19,314 nucleotides of DNA from Prochlorococcus sp. AG-315-D17 (GCA_003283685.1 QBWD01000017.1:1-19314); one strand, 5' to 3'. Shown: positions 1 to 6,356, counted from the first letter of the stretch. The notes: generated by a model not told the origin, from the sequence alone. Numbers and translations are program-made.

Positions 1-159
1 ATTTCATGGAGATTTGCAAAAGATTGGGCTTCAGGTGTCGCTGGTTTTCTATATGGTGGAATGCTTTTCTGGGTGATTCGTTTAGTAGTGCATATATTTT
101 TTATAATAATCCCACACTTATTTGATCTATTTTTAATGTTCTATATAATATATCCATGA
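1..159 (+). CDS. C-terminal end of a membrane protein (partial at window edge)
   Basis: Frame 1 is open from the window edge to TGA at 157-159, giving 52 residues. The segment is very hydrophobic, with a Gly-rich stretch (ASGVAGFLYGG, about residues 10-20) followed by at least one long apolar helix (about residues 20-50), so it is the end of a membrane protein. The small-residue helix vaguely recalls the last helix of rhomboid proteases, but the expected catalytic His is not visible, so I assign no family. The 5' part lies outside the window. Confidence 0.55.
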   Translation: MSWRFAKDWASGVAGFLYGGMLFWVIRLVVHIFFIIIPHLFDLFLMFYIIYP

Positions 160-361
160 CGCTCAATCCTTATATGACAAACAGAATTTATATCGCTGTA
201 ACAATGTGATAGTTCCTTTGTTTAGATAATCTAGAGGCATTAGCTTATTACAGAAAATATTGATAGATAGATAAACTGGAAATAAAGTAATTTCAAGAAT
301 TGATTAATTTTTTAGTTTGTTTCTATTTCTTTTTGTTATTTGTCTGGTTTTATTCATTATC

Positions 362-421
362 ATGCCTTTCGTTGATAGATTCTTGCCTGTGTATAAAGTA
401 CTAAATAAACTGTTTAGATAA
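362..421 (+). CDS. 19-residue leader-like ORF abutting the next gene
   Basis: ATG at 362 reads 19 codons (MPFVDRFLPVYKVLNKLFR) to TAA at 419-421. The next ATG starts at 422 with no gap. The peptide is basic and amphipathic. The direct abutment suggests translational coupling, but an ORF this short can arise by chance in AT-rich DNA. No clear Shine-Dalgarno is seen, and I cannot name a family. Confidence 0.3.
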   Translation: MPFVDRFLPVYKVLNKLFR

Positions 422-619
422 ATGGATCTTCAAAAAGCTAAAATCCTAGCAGAAATTTTGAAAGGATTTGCTTGTAAAGGATGTACTGAAGGTTGGTTGA
501 ATGAACATGATAATTTGACCGATCCAATCCAAGATATAAAAGACTGTGCCGCGTTTGGATTGATTACCCTTGAACTTCAGGAAAAATTAGTCAATGAAGT
601 TCAAGAAATAAAATCTTGA
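422..619 (+). CDS. small hypothetical protein, 65 aa
   Basis: This is a 65-residue acidic, helical, soluble protein. It has a CKGC pair at about residues 18-21 and a third Cys at about 42, and it ends in a Glu/Lys-rich helix (about 50-65). No signal peptide or membrane segment is seen. The amino-acid make-up is that of a genuine protein, and the start directly follows the stop of the tiny ORF at 362-421, which fits coupled translation. I do not recognise the family. The CxxC pair could bind metal or form a disulfide, but that is inference. Confidence 0.6.
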   Translation: MDLQKAKILAEILKGFACKGCTEGWLNEHDNLTDPIQDIKDCAAFGLITLELQEKLVNEVQEIKS

Positions 620-696
620 TATAAGAGATTAGGACTATGTCTTAAGAAACTAATCATAATGTATTAGCTCGAACTACATAGCACTATTAGATTATA

Positions 697-702
697 TATA
701 CT
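697..702 (+). promoter_or_regulatory. -10 element of the first riboswitch transcript
   Basis: TATACT lies 8 nt upstream of the first base of the structured leader at 710, so transcription would begin at about 707-710, right at the leader's 5' strand. No convincing -35 was seen, which is common in AT-rich picocyanobacterial promoters. Confidence 0.45.
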
Positions 703-709
703 TTAATTA

Positions 710-763
710 CGTTCAGCTAATCCAGCCGCAGTAAGACTCAAGCCATGGAACGGGGACTTGAGC
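710..763 (+). promoter_or_regulatory. glutamine-II (Downstream-peptide type) riboswitch, copy 1
   Basis: The leader reads CGTTC (710-714), a short hairpin GCT/AGC (716-718 with 724-726), the conserved-looking single strand CGCAGTAAG (727-735), then a stem CTCAAG (737-742) with CTTGAG (757-762). The loop of that stem holds CCATGGAACG, in which GAACG (748-752) can pair with the first CGTTC to form an H-type pseudoknot. This order of elements matches what I recall of the Downstream-peptide/glutamine-II RNA, known from Prochlorococcus and Synechococcus upstream of short ORFs. A short ORF follows 16 nt later. Copy 2 at 3308-3361 differs at only four bases, all compatible with the fold. Ligand binding is inferred, not shown. 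Confidence 0.72.
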
Positions 764-779
764 ATTACAAAACAGAACA

Positions 780-944
780 ATGACTGTTCTTACTTACAGA
801 GGCAAAGAGTATCTTCAACATAAAGAAGTTGCTCACAGAAAAATAGTAGAGCTCAGCTACAGAAACAGTATTTATACTGCTAGGCAAGCTGAAGCTAGAA
901 AACAACTTCAACCTTTTTTAACTTATCGTGGTATTAAATACTGA
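780..944 (+). CDS. DUF4278-like short peptide downstream of a glutamine riboswitch
   Basis: ATG at 780 encodes 54 residues ending at TGA 942-944. The N-terminus is MTVLTYRGKEYLQHKEV and the C-terminus repeats the motif as LTYRGIKY. Paired [L/T]TYRG..Y motifs are typical of the cyanobacterial DUF4278 family. The middle is basic (many Arg, Lys, Gln). The function of the family is not known. The gene sits behind a glutamine-II-like leader, so its expression probably follows glutamine/nitrogen status. Its first 17 residues resemble those of the minus-strand ORF at 3149-3289, suggesting duplication of leader plus N-terminus. A hairpin terminator follows at 961-990. Confidence 0.8.
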   Translation: MTVLTYRGKEYLQHKEVAHRKIVELSYRNSIYTARQAEARKQLQPFLTYRGIKY

Positions 945-960
945 AGTTAACTAAAAGACT

Positions 961-990
961 ATGAAAGAGGCCATAAGAAGCCTCTTTCAT
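961..990 (+). terminator. hairpin terminator after the DUF4278-like gene
   Basis: There is a perfect 11-bp stem, ATGAAAGAGGC (961-971) with GCCTCTTTCAT (980-990), and an 8-nt loop. It starts 17 nt after the stop at 944. There is no long T-run beyond the stem, but the 3' arm has TTT. It also lies just beyond the end of the broken minus-strand gene at 1006-1247, so it may serve both strands. Confidence 0.7.
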
Positions 991-1005
991 CATGGCGAAA
1001 GTTAA

Positions 1006-1247
1006 TTATATTTCTCTATAGATAGACCAATCATCTTTATCTTTACTATTTTCCGAACGGACTGCGTAAGCTATATTAGTTTTGTCAGGTCTTCATAGTG
1101 TGACTTCTTTGCAATTTGGGTAAGGTTCTTTTATCTCAGATGCATACTTATTAGCTTCTTCTCTTTCTAATGGTGTTAAAGCTTCTAGTATTTTCATCCA
1201 GGTTTCTTCATCATTTGAAAAGGTAGGAACAGAAAATTTGCTCGGCT
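1006..1247 (-). pseudogene. small hypothetical gene with an in-frame TGA and no start codon
   Basis: The minus frame from about 1247 to TAA at 1006 reads as a coherent acidic/helical protein (for example TWMKILEALTPLEREEANKY) and continues past one TGA as RPDKTNIAYAVRSENSKDK. TGA in place of a TGG Trp codon would be a single change. Upstream the frame hits TAA before any ATG, so either the N-terminus is lost or a second lesion is present. An internal ATG would give only a 34-residue product. I do not recognise the family. Confidence 0.5.
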
Positions 1248-1347
1248 TTTATACCATTTTAAAATATAACTCAGCTATGGATAATCCAATTATTAAAGAA
1301 GCAAATAGTTAATGTTGGATAAAATTTATATTAGTATGCTTTCCATT

Positions 1348-1381
1348 AGTTTAAGAGTACACGATTAGGAACTCTTAAGCT
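1348..1381. repeat. 11-bp inverted repeat
   Basis: AGTTTAAGAGT (1348-1358) pairs with ACTCTTAAGCT (1371-1381) with one G-U pair and a 12-nt loop. It sits in a stretch (1248-1648) where I see no intact gene, only short protein-like fragments without starts. No T-run follows, so it is not a standard terminator. It may be an operator or simply a remnant. Confidence 0.4.
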
Positions 1382-1648
1382 ACTGTGTTTGCAGAAAGCT
1401 CACTAAAGATTGCCACAGCTGCATAGAAAAAAGGAATAAATTCATTCGATTTGATTTTTTGATATATATATTTTGGAGTCTTCTTTAACCAAATGTGGAA
1501 GCTAGAGGTGCTGTAAACCGTTGTTTTGGTTTAATAGCTCATATCATTCCCATAACTATTATTTATCTATAACGAGAATTAGTAAGTAATACGGATGGAA
1601 AATATTTATCCAGATACTAAAATTTAATTTAATACACAGGATTTGATC

Positions 1649-1807
1649 ATGAATACCAATGTAAGAAAAAATGTCCCAGAAAGGCAAATAGACCCAATAG
1701 ATGATTATCTTGAATGTGTCACCTTTTGCTCTGTTTCAGACCGAGCAGAAGAGAATGATTGTCAAACAATTTGTATGGAAAGACATCTCAAGAAGAGTTA
1801 TTTTTAG
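1649..1807 (+). CDS. 52-aa protein with twin CX3C motif
   Basis: ATG at 1649 is preceded by CAGGAT (1637-1642), a plausible weak Shine-Dalgarno. The 52-residue product has Cys at 23 and 27 (CVTFC) and at 38 and 42 (CQTIC): two CX3C motifs ten residues apart, in a sequence predicted to be helical. Twin CX3C spacing is what small helical-hairpin proteins use for two disulfides or metal binding. The N-terminus is charged, with no signal peptide or membrane segment. I do not recognise a named family, and function is unknown. The regular Cys spacing and good start support a real gene despite its size. Confidence 0.6.
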   Translation: MNTNVRKNVPERQIDPIDDYLECVTFCSVSDRAEENDCQTICMERHLKKSYF

Positions 1808-1885
1808 AGCTTTGTGAATGAGTAGTTAATCCTTTAACTAAAAACTTTAAATAGATCTAGCTATTTTATTACACATTGAAGGCTT

Positions 1886-2020
1886 TTAATAGTGAGGTGG
1901 AATTGATTGTTCTTGTGGATAATACTCTTCACTTTCTTGATCTTCAGATTCATCCTTTCTCTTGAAATATTCTTCAGATGGATCAATACCATCATTATCA
2001 TGATTGATTTTTGCTTGCAT
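1886..2020 (-). CDS. 44-aa acidic hypothetical protein
   Basis: ATG at 2018-2020 (minus) reads 44 codons to TAA at 1886. The product is strongly acidic and disordered-looking (SEEYFKRKDESEDQESEEY, then YPQEQSIPPHY). No membrane segment or Cys is present. Composition and continuous reading suggest a real small gene, but no family is recognised. It runs convergent to the twin-CX3C gene. Confidence 0.5.
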   Translation of the reverse strand: MQAKINHDNDGIDPSEEYFKRKDESEDQESEEYYPQEQSIPPHY

Positions 2021-2051
2021 TACTAGTTAGTTCTTCATAAAGGATCGAAAA

Positions 2052-2094
2052 CGTTCACTCCAATTCTATTAATAATATCCGGAGCGCAAAAGTG
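2052..2094 (+). promoter_or_regulatory. possible decayed glutamine-II riboswitch 5' half
   Basis: CGTTCA (2052-2057) is followed by CTCC (2058-2061), a loop, GGAG (2081-2084) and CGCAAAAGTG (2085-2094). This is the expected start of the motif: pseudoknot strand, P1 hairpin and conserved single strand. The partner GAACG and second stem are absent in the next 100 nt and no short ORF follows. It is either a decayed third copy or chance. Confidence 0.25.
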
Positions 2095-2122
2095 TCTTTT
2101 ATCTTCACTCTTATTGGTACTT

Positions 2123-2329
2123 TTAGGTTACTTGATCAGTAATTGGATTTAGTGTCTTTGGATATATAGAAACAACTTCTCCTTTTTATCTCCTGTTAAG
2201 ACTTTCAATGATTTCACCTTACTAATCAAACAACCGTCTATTAATTTTATTTGGATACCTTCCTTTGATAATTACAATTGGTTGGATATGAGATGAGATT
2301 CTTTGTACTAAAACCTGCAGAAATAGGAA
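2123..2329 (-). pseudogene. degraded small ORF with three or more stops
   Basis: One minus-strand frame reads QRISSHIQPIVIIKGRYPNK, then two adjacent stops, a short stretch, another stop, and KGEVVSIYPKTLNPITDQVT before the final TAA at 2123. The same frame carries protein-like segments on both sides of the stops, suggesting a decayed gene. No ATG is available at the 5' end. This is low confidence because AT-rich DNA yields such fragments by chance. Confidence 0.25.
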
Positions 2330-2415
2330 CTAAAATAATAATAAAGAACAATTTAGCTCTACTACTTAAAAAAAAGTCTCTACATAAGTTTATTTTAGTT
2401 GTATTAAGACTAGTT

Positions 2416-3031
2416 AAAATTCGAATTATATTGCTATTTTCCTATTAATAGATTTAATAAGAATTGACTTTTTTATCATTTTCTTCCTGGCCCACCTTCA
2501 GGCTGTTTTAATCCCTATATTTATTGGCATTAAATCTAGAAAAGAATTTAGACAGATTAAATTCCCTTTCCTTAATATGTTTGCTTTTGTGTTTCTTGGG
2601 ATAGATTCTCTTTTCGAGATGATTGTTCATATATCATCTGACTTTATATTTATAGATCATTTATCAGTATTCAATGGCTATTTTATTCCTTTCTTGCTAA
2701 GGGTTGTCCCTGTTTCAATCTCAGTTTCAAAAAGCTAGTCGATAATACTTTTAAATCTATTATTGCTTTTATTCTCAATATGTTCTTATTGGACCTTTGG
2801 TAAATCTTATGAGCTTTTATTACAGATTCTTATCAGTATATTATTAATACACAATGGTGGCAAAGATTTAAAGATTGGCTCTTCTTTATACATCTTATTA
2901 GTGGCATATTTTTAACTAGATTCTTTGGGCATATTCTTTCTAGTTCTGGCGGTCAAATTTGGCATGTCTTTATAGGTTCTTCAGGAACTGTAAGTTCTTT
3001 AGCTCTTTATTTAGTATTAAATAAATCATAA
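2416..3031 (+). pseudogene. multi-pass membrane protein gene, broken
   Basis: A plus frame from about 2416 gives a hydrophobic protein (LAHLQAVLIPIFIGIKSRKE, then MFAFVFLGIDSLFEMIVH) up to TAG at 2737-2739. The same frame continues with further apolar helices (for example LLLLLFSICSYWTFGKSYEL) to about 2900. After a one-base shift it continues to TAA at 3029-3031, ending QIWHVFIGSSGTVSSLALYL. One nonsense and one frameshift mutation therefore interrupt what would be a roughly 200-residue, five- to six-helix membrane protein. The closing W-H-x-F motif faintly recalls hemolysin III/PAQR proteins, but I do not assign that family. No ATG is found at the 5' end. Confidence 0.55.
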
Positions 3032-3104
3032 AAAAAAGAATCTCTCAAATCTACTAAGTAATTAAATGAAATTTTTTACGTAAATCAAAAATAAATCTGA
3101 TTAA

Positions 3105-3134
3105 GAAAAAAGATACCTTCATAGGCTCTTTTTT
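3105..3134 (-). terminator. terminator after the minus-strand riboswitch peptide gene
   Basis: An A-tract and T-tract flank a short stem: on the minus strand AAAAAAGAGCC, a 6-8 nt loop, then GG..TCTTTTTT. It starts 15 nt after the stop of the ORF at 3149-3289. The GC core is short, but A-run/T-run symmetry allows use from both strands, including for the broken gene ending at 3031. Confidence 0.5.
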
Positions 3135-3148
3135 GTTAATTTAGTAAA

Positions 3149-3289
3149 TCAACCCATTTCGGCTTTCATGGCTTCATGAATTCTTTTACTCATTACATCT
3201 AAACTAGGATAGTTGATAATTATAGGTTCTTTCCTAGAAATCTCTTTGTTTTGGATATACTTTTTCCCAAGAGAGGTAAGAACGGTCAT
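3149..3289 (-). CDS. short peptide behind second glutamine riboswitch
   Basis: ATG at 3287-3289 (minus) encodes 46 residues ending at TGA 3149. The N-terminus MTVLTSLGKKYIQNKEI aligns with MTVLTYRGKEYLQHKEV of the ORF at 780-944. The rest (INYPSLDVMSKRIHEAMKAE) does not match, and the second LTYRG motif is missing. It lies 18 nt behind a near-identical structured leader. I read it as a diverged or truncated paralogue; the shared leader implies the same nitrogen-linked control. Function is unknown. Confidence 0.65.
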   Translation of the reverse strand: MTVLTSLGKKYIQNKEISRKEPIIINYPSLDVMSKRIHEAMKAEMG

Positions 3290-3307
3290 GTTAGTTAATC
3301 TTGGATT

Positions 3308-3361
3308 GCTCAAGTCCCCGTTCCATGGCCTGAGTCTTGCTGCGGCTTGATTAGCTGAACT
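3308..3361 (-). promoter_or_regulatory. glutamine-II (Downstream-peptide type) riboswitch, copy 2
   Basis: Read on the minus strand: AGTTC (3361-3357), a GCT/AGC hairpin, CGCAGCAAG, then a stem CTCAGG (3334-3329) with CTTGAG (3314-3309). The loop holds CCATGGAACG, whose GAAC pairs with the upstream GTTC. Against copy 1 (710-763) there are four substitutions in 54 nt. The A-to-G change in the stem turns A-U into G-U, so pairing is kept. The distance from element to start codon (18 nt) is also similar. Retention of the fold in a copy on the opposite strand supports a functional RNA. Confidence 0.7.
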
Positions 3362-3368
3362 TTTATAT

Positions 3369-3374
3369 ATTATA
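3369..3374 (-). promoter_or_regulatory. -10 element of the second riboswitch transcript
   Basis: TATAAT on the minus strand lies 7 nt upstream of the leader's first pairing base at 3361, the same geometry as TATACT at copy 1. Confidence 0.5.
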
Positions 3375-3563
3375 TATTGATTTCTTCAAAAAATATGGTT
3401 ATTTTTTGAATCTGCCATTCTTTTCAATTTAAATTAATAATTTTTCTTTTCTTTGAGTTTAGTGTTTAACGTTCAAATTCCTGAGTGAATCCTGGAGTTT
3501 TCCACGGATTCGATGAAGAAGTTAGATTAGGACAAAAATTTGATGCTCTTTCAATAAAAAAGA

Positions 3564-3586
3564 CCCTAGGTATGGTGTCCTACGGG
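3564..3586. other. hairpin in a local G+C-rich patch
   Basis: CCCTAGG (3564-3570) pairs with CCTA(c)GGG (3579-3586) with one bulged base and an 8-nt loop. It is preceded by a T/A tract on the 5' side, so on the minus strand the hairpin is followed by TCTTTTTT and could terminate a minus transcript. The patch 3560-3660 is more G+C-rich than its surroundings. Confidence 0.35.
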
Positions 3587-3664
3587 CCTGGGTGATGGGG
3601 ATACTATTTCTAGCTCCATTTCCTCAAGAAATCAACCCCTACTACCTGTGGTGGGTTAATAGAA

Positions 3665-3763
3665 TTATTTATTTAGGGTTTTAATCTCATGAGGTTCTGA
3701 ATTGTCTGTTAGGACAATTGGTTTACCATTTATCCATGATGAAGGACATTTGGTCTTAGACAC
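3665..3763 (-). CDS. 32-codon ORF or gene remnant
   Basis: A GTG-started minus ORF reads VSKTKCPSSWINGKPIVL, then TDNSEPHEIKTLNK, to TAA at 3665. The composition is protein-like, but there is no ATG and no clear Shine-Dalgarno, and TGA lies three codons upstream of the GTG. It may be the tail of a decayed gene. Confidence 0.25.
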   Translation of the reverse strand: MSKTKCPSSWINGKPIVLTDNSEPHEIKTLNK

Positions 3764-3843
3764 TATCTCTCAGTTTCAGTGAGCTTCTCATGGAATTTGT
3801 TGTTTACGAAGAAGTGCTGTTCTATTTTGATCGGCTTTGTTTG

Positions 3844-3867
3844 AAAGACTTATAGTCTTTTTTTTTT
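3844..3867 (+). terminator. intrinsic terminator-like hairpin with T-run
   Basis: AAAGACT (3844-3850), loop TAT, AGTCTTT (3854-3860) is a perfect 7-bp stem continuing into a run of ten T (3858-3867). It has only two G-C pairs, so it is weak. No intact plus-strand gene ends just upstream. Confidence 0.4.
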
Positions 3868-4105
3868 ACTACTTTTTCCTCTTTGGTCATGATCTTGGCA
3901 TATACATTGTTCAATTGTTCTTTGATCATTAAACAATGTGTAGTTTTTTCGATAAACTTGTCTTCCCAAAGATCTTTTGCATTCTCAATTTGAGTTGATT
4001 TATTCTATGCATTATAGATAATTCATCAGGCTTGTTAACGTCCCATCTCAATGGCTGTTGCTATTGCTTAACTAATTTAATTGATTTAATAAATGTAAAG
4101 GTGCG

Positions 4106-4282
4106 ATGAAATCTCCTCATAACCTTCAATTTGTAAGCCAACTAACAACTTTAAGAGCTGTGAATCGCTTCATCGGTGAATGGATCTATTTTTTTTTGTA
4201 TATTTATATGAGTCATTGTCTATATTCCTTGGTTGTTATGTTGAGAGATAATCTCTATCTCAAGACATATTTGATTTCTTAA
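4106..4282 (+). CDS. 58-aa hypothetical ORF, possibly frameshifted at a T9 run
   Basis: ATG at 4106 follows AAAGGTG (4097-4103), a fair Shine-Dalgarno. The first 27 residues (MKSPHNLQFVSQLTTLRAVN...) look like a soluble helical protein. After a run of nine T the sequence becomes hydrophobic (IYFFLYIYMSHCLYSLVVM). Either this is a small membrane-anchored protein, or the T-run carries an indel and the second half is out of frame. No family is recognised. Confidence 0.4.
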   Translation: MKSPHNLQFVSQLTTLRAVNRFIGEWIYFFLYIYMSHCLYSLVVMLRDNLYLKTYLIS

Positions 4283-4332
4283 TATGGATTCAAAGCTATA
4301 AAAGAATAGGAATCTTTAAATGGTTTCGTACT

Positions 4333-4696
4333 TACTAACCAACTGTTGATCAATGGTTTCATTTGCCAGGGCAAGAACTAAATCATGGATTTCTAGACTA
4401 TGGCCTATGCCTATGCCTATGCCTATGTCATTTCATTCATTTAGGAGTAATACAATACAGCAGGATGAAGAAAACGAGCTTATTGAGAAACAATCGAGAC
4501 ACAATAAGCGTTTCTTAGAATTAAGTGAAAATGGTGGAATGTGGTTCTCTTGAATCTCAGACTGATGCTCTTAAGACTTTTCTTTCGTTGATGCCCTTCA
4601 GTGATATTTAATTAAATATCTCGCCTTTATCCCAAGGGAAGTTATATATCTAATGGACCCGGTGAAGATTTTCTTTATTTGATAATTAGTGAATAG
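4333..4696 (+). pseudogene. gene remnant in shifting frames, with a hexanucleotide repeat
   Basis: Protein-like pieces occur in order but in different plus frames: TVDQWFHLPGQELNHGFLDY at about 4342-4401, ENELIEKQSRHNKRFLELSE at about 4472-4531, VECGSLESQTDALKTFLSL at about 4532-4590, and PKGSYISNGPGEDFLYLIIS just before TAG at 4694-4696. An open frame at 4353-4553 spans part of this but includes a Pro-Met repeat from (CCTATG)4. I read it as one decayed gene of unknown family. Its end overlaps the convergent recombinase gene. Confidence 0.3.
4404..4427 (+). repeat. (CCTATG)4 tandem repeat
   Basis: Four exact copies of the hexamer CCTATG lie inside the remnant at 4333-4696. It would code for Pro-Met repeats in one frame. 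Repeat slippage may have contributed to the changes around it. Confidence 0.8.
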
Positions 4697-5990
4697 ATCG
4701 CTCTTTTGATTTTTCTATCGTTGATACATTGATCCATGGCGCATAGGTTGAGCTGTGTTCTTTTACTGAATGTCCCATAAAAGCAGCAACTTTACTAGCA
4801 CTCATTTTGTAAATTTGATGAGCTCGTTTGCTATATGAATGTCGGAATGAATAGGGGACTACATCGTGTTGATCCTTTAGTCGTTTCCAAACTTCGTTAA
4901 ATCTCAAATAATTTTTAAAAGTATCTGTTGCAGAAATTTTCATTTGAGGAAGAGGGGCTTTATTTTTAATTCTTTTAACTAAATGCCACTCTTTTTCCCA
5001 TTTTGGGTGAATTGGCCACAATCTTCTTGGTTTTGTTTTATGACTACCAACTTTTTTACAATAATTACACCATATGAATTCTTTTTCTTTCTTTTTTACT
5101 CCTAGATAGTCGTGACTTACTTCACGTGGTCTAAGTCCATAAACAATGGAGAGCTTAATTGCTAAGTCCCATTCCATTGCTCGATCTCTAAGGCGATGCT
5201 TCTTTTGATCTTTGTCAACGTCAATGGGTAATGAGTTAATTAGTTGAAGAAGGTCTGTTTCTTCTATGGCAACAGTTTGGGCGGCAGTTTCTACGTTTTT
5301 TTGGGCTAGTTCTATACCTATGTAATTTCTTAATTCATTTTTGGTAGGAGGAGTCCATTCTTTCTCTGGCAATAGAAATCCTGATTCATTCGACGTCGCC
5401 CATTTTAAAAAAGCTGAAATATGTTGAACTCTGATATATCTGCTTTTTGTTCCATATTCAAATTTCTCAGCAATTCTATGAAGTAATTCATTGGCATTGT
5501 TTGCTTTGACTTGCTTTAGCTGTAAATATGTTTTTCCTTGGTTTTTTTTACGTGGAGGTAGGATTCCATGATTAGGTTTTCCTCCATATTCTTGATTCCA
5601 TGAGCTTTGAGTTATGTCCTTCGCAACATTAACTTTGTGATTTTCATATTTTACCCAAGCATTTAGAAGTGATTTTGAAGTAGGTGTTGCAGAAATACGT
5701 AGTGCCTTCGCGTGTATCTTTTTAACTTGTAGTATCGCTTCTTCTAGTGGAACATTGTTTTTGATAGTTAAGTGATGGATCTCTTCTACTGTTCTTAGGA
5801 TTTTTTCTGCATCTGATTTTGACCAATTAATTCCAATTATTTTTTCAATGCGTGTTCCATCATCAAGTCGTATTCTAAGTTTTGTTTTTCCTTCGATTGG
5901 TTTGATCTGCCAGTTTGGCCCAATAGAATTTTTGATTAGTTTTCTAAGGCTTTGCACCCAATTTTCTGAATTTGACGCTGCTTTCATCAA
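4686..5990 (-). CDS. tyrosine recombinase / phage-type integrase
   Basis: This 434-residue protein would cut and rejoin DNA at a specific site through a tyrosine nucleophile. The C-terminal catalytic domain shows Arg287 in GLRPRE, Arg383-His384 in PYSFRHSYSKR, His407 in FMGHS, and the nucleophile Tyr416 in HSSTYAPW. The first His of the usual HxLRH box is Tyr380, a substitution known in other family members. An insert between the Arg motif and the RH box has a CNYCKK pair (308, 311), which may be a small metal knuckle. The N-terminal half (about 1-230) fits arm- and core-binding domains. The protein starts Met-Met at 5990. It lies at the border of the decayed 1-4700 region. Such genes usually mark mobile islands in Prochlorococcus, but no tRNA or att repeat is visible beside it. 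Confidence 0.9.
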   Translation of the reverse strand: MMKAASNSENWVQSLRKLIKNSIGPNWQIKPIEGKTKLRIRLDDGTRIEKIIGINWSKSDAEKILRTVEEIHHLTIKNNVPLEEAILQVKKIHAKALRISATPTSKSLLNAWVKYENHKVNVAKDITQSSWNQEYGGKPNHGILPPRKKNQGKTYLQLKQVKANNANELLHRIAEKFEYGTKSRYIRVQHISAFLKWATSNESGFLLPEKEWTPPTKNELRNYIGIELAQKNVETAAQTVAIEETDLLQLINSLPIDVDKDQKKHRLRDRAMEWDLAIKLSIVYGLRPREVSHDYLGVKKKEKEFIWCNYCKKVGSHKTKPRRLWPIHPKWEKEWHLVKRIKNKAPLPQMKISATDTFKNYLRFNEVWKRLKDQHDVVPYSFRHSYSKRAHQIYKMSASKVAAFMGHSVKEHSSTYAPWINVSTIEKSKERSIH

Positions 5991-6356
5991 TTACTAGATT
6001 GCTAATGGTCCTGTAATGGGTCCTTGTATACAATTATAAGTTAAAACAATTAAGAATTACAAATATGGGAAAACAAAGAGGTTATTAACTTTGCCTCAAA
6101 TAATATTTGCCTTAGGTTTGAAATTATTTCTATTGATGAGGAGGGACTGTCTATCTGTTTTTAACTTTCTCTTTTCTTGTTTGATTAAAATAAATAATCA
6201 TTCCACAATACATAATTAATCTAAATATGCTTTAATTATTCCGCCAGTTAGTTAAAATTCAGTAAAGAAATACAAAACATTTTTCTAACATATTTGTAAA
6301 ATATCAAAAATCAATTTAATAGTCTGAGTTGATTATTAATTCTTTTAACCAGCTAA
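5991..6356. other. recombinase upstream region with short direct repeats
   Basis: No gene is seen here. Just upstream of the recombinase start, TAATGGTCCTGTA (6003-6015) is followed by the overlapping near-copy TAATGGGTCCTTGTA (6014-6028). Adjacent repeats here could be recombinase arm-type or regulatory sites, though this is speculative. The rest is AT-rich without clear signals. Confidence 0.35.

Larger units (their letters stand above)
3362..4105. other. gene-poor stretch with fragments and hairpins
   Basis: No intact gene longer than about 35 codons is convincing here. It contains the copy-2 promoter, a G+C-richer patch with a hairpin (3564-3586), a GTG-started 32-codon ORF (3665-3763, minus), a terminator-like hairpin (3844-3867), and a protein-like minus fragment around 3836-3997 (for example NAKDLWEDKFIEK, KIMTKEEKVVKKKDYKSFKQ) that lacks a start codon. 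Confidence 0.4.

Noticed and set aside
1..159. Rhomboid C-terminus at the window edge
   Set aside because: The Gly-rich helix is suggestive, but the catalytic His is not visible and the rest of the gene is outside the window.
1378..1530. Minus-strand open frame ending FIPFFYAAVAIFSELSANTVA, possibly a high-light-inducible protein remnant
   Set aside because: There is no start codon and the chlorophyll-binding motif is absent, so the likeness is too weak to annotate.
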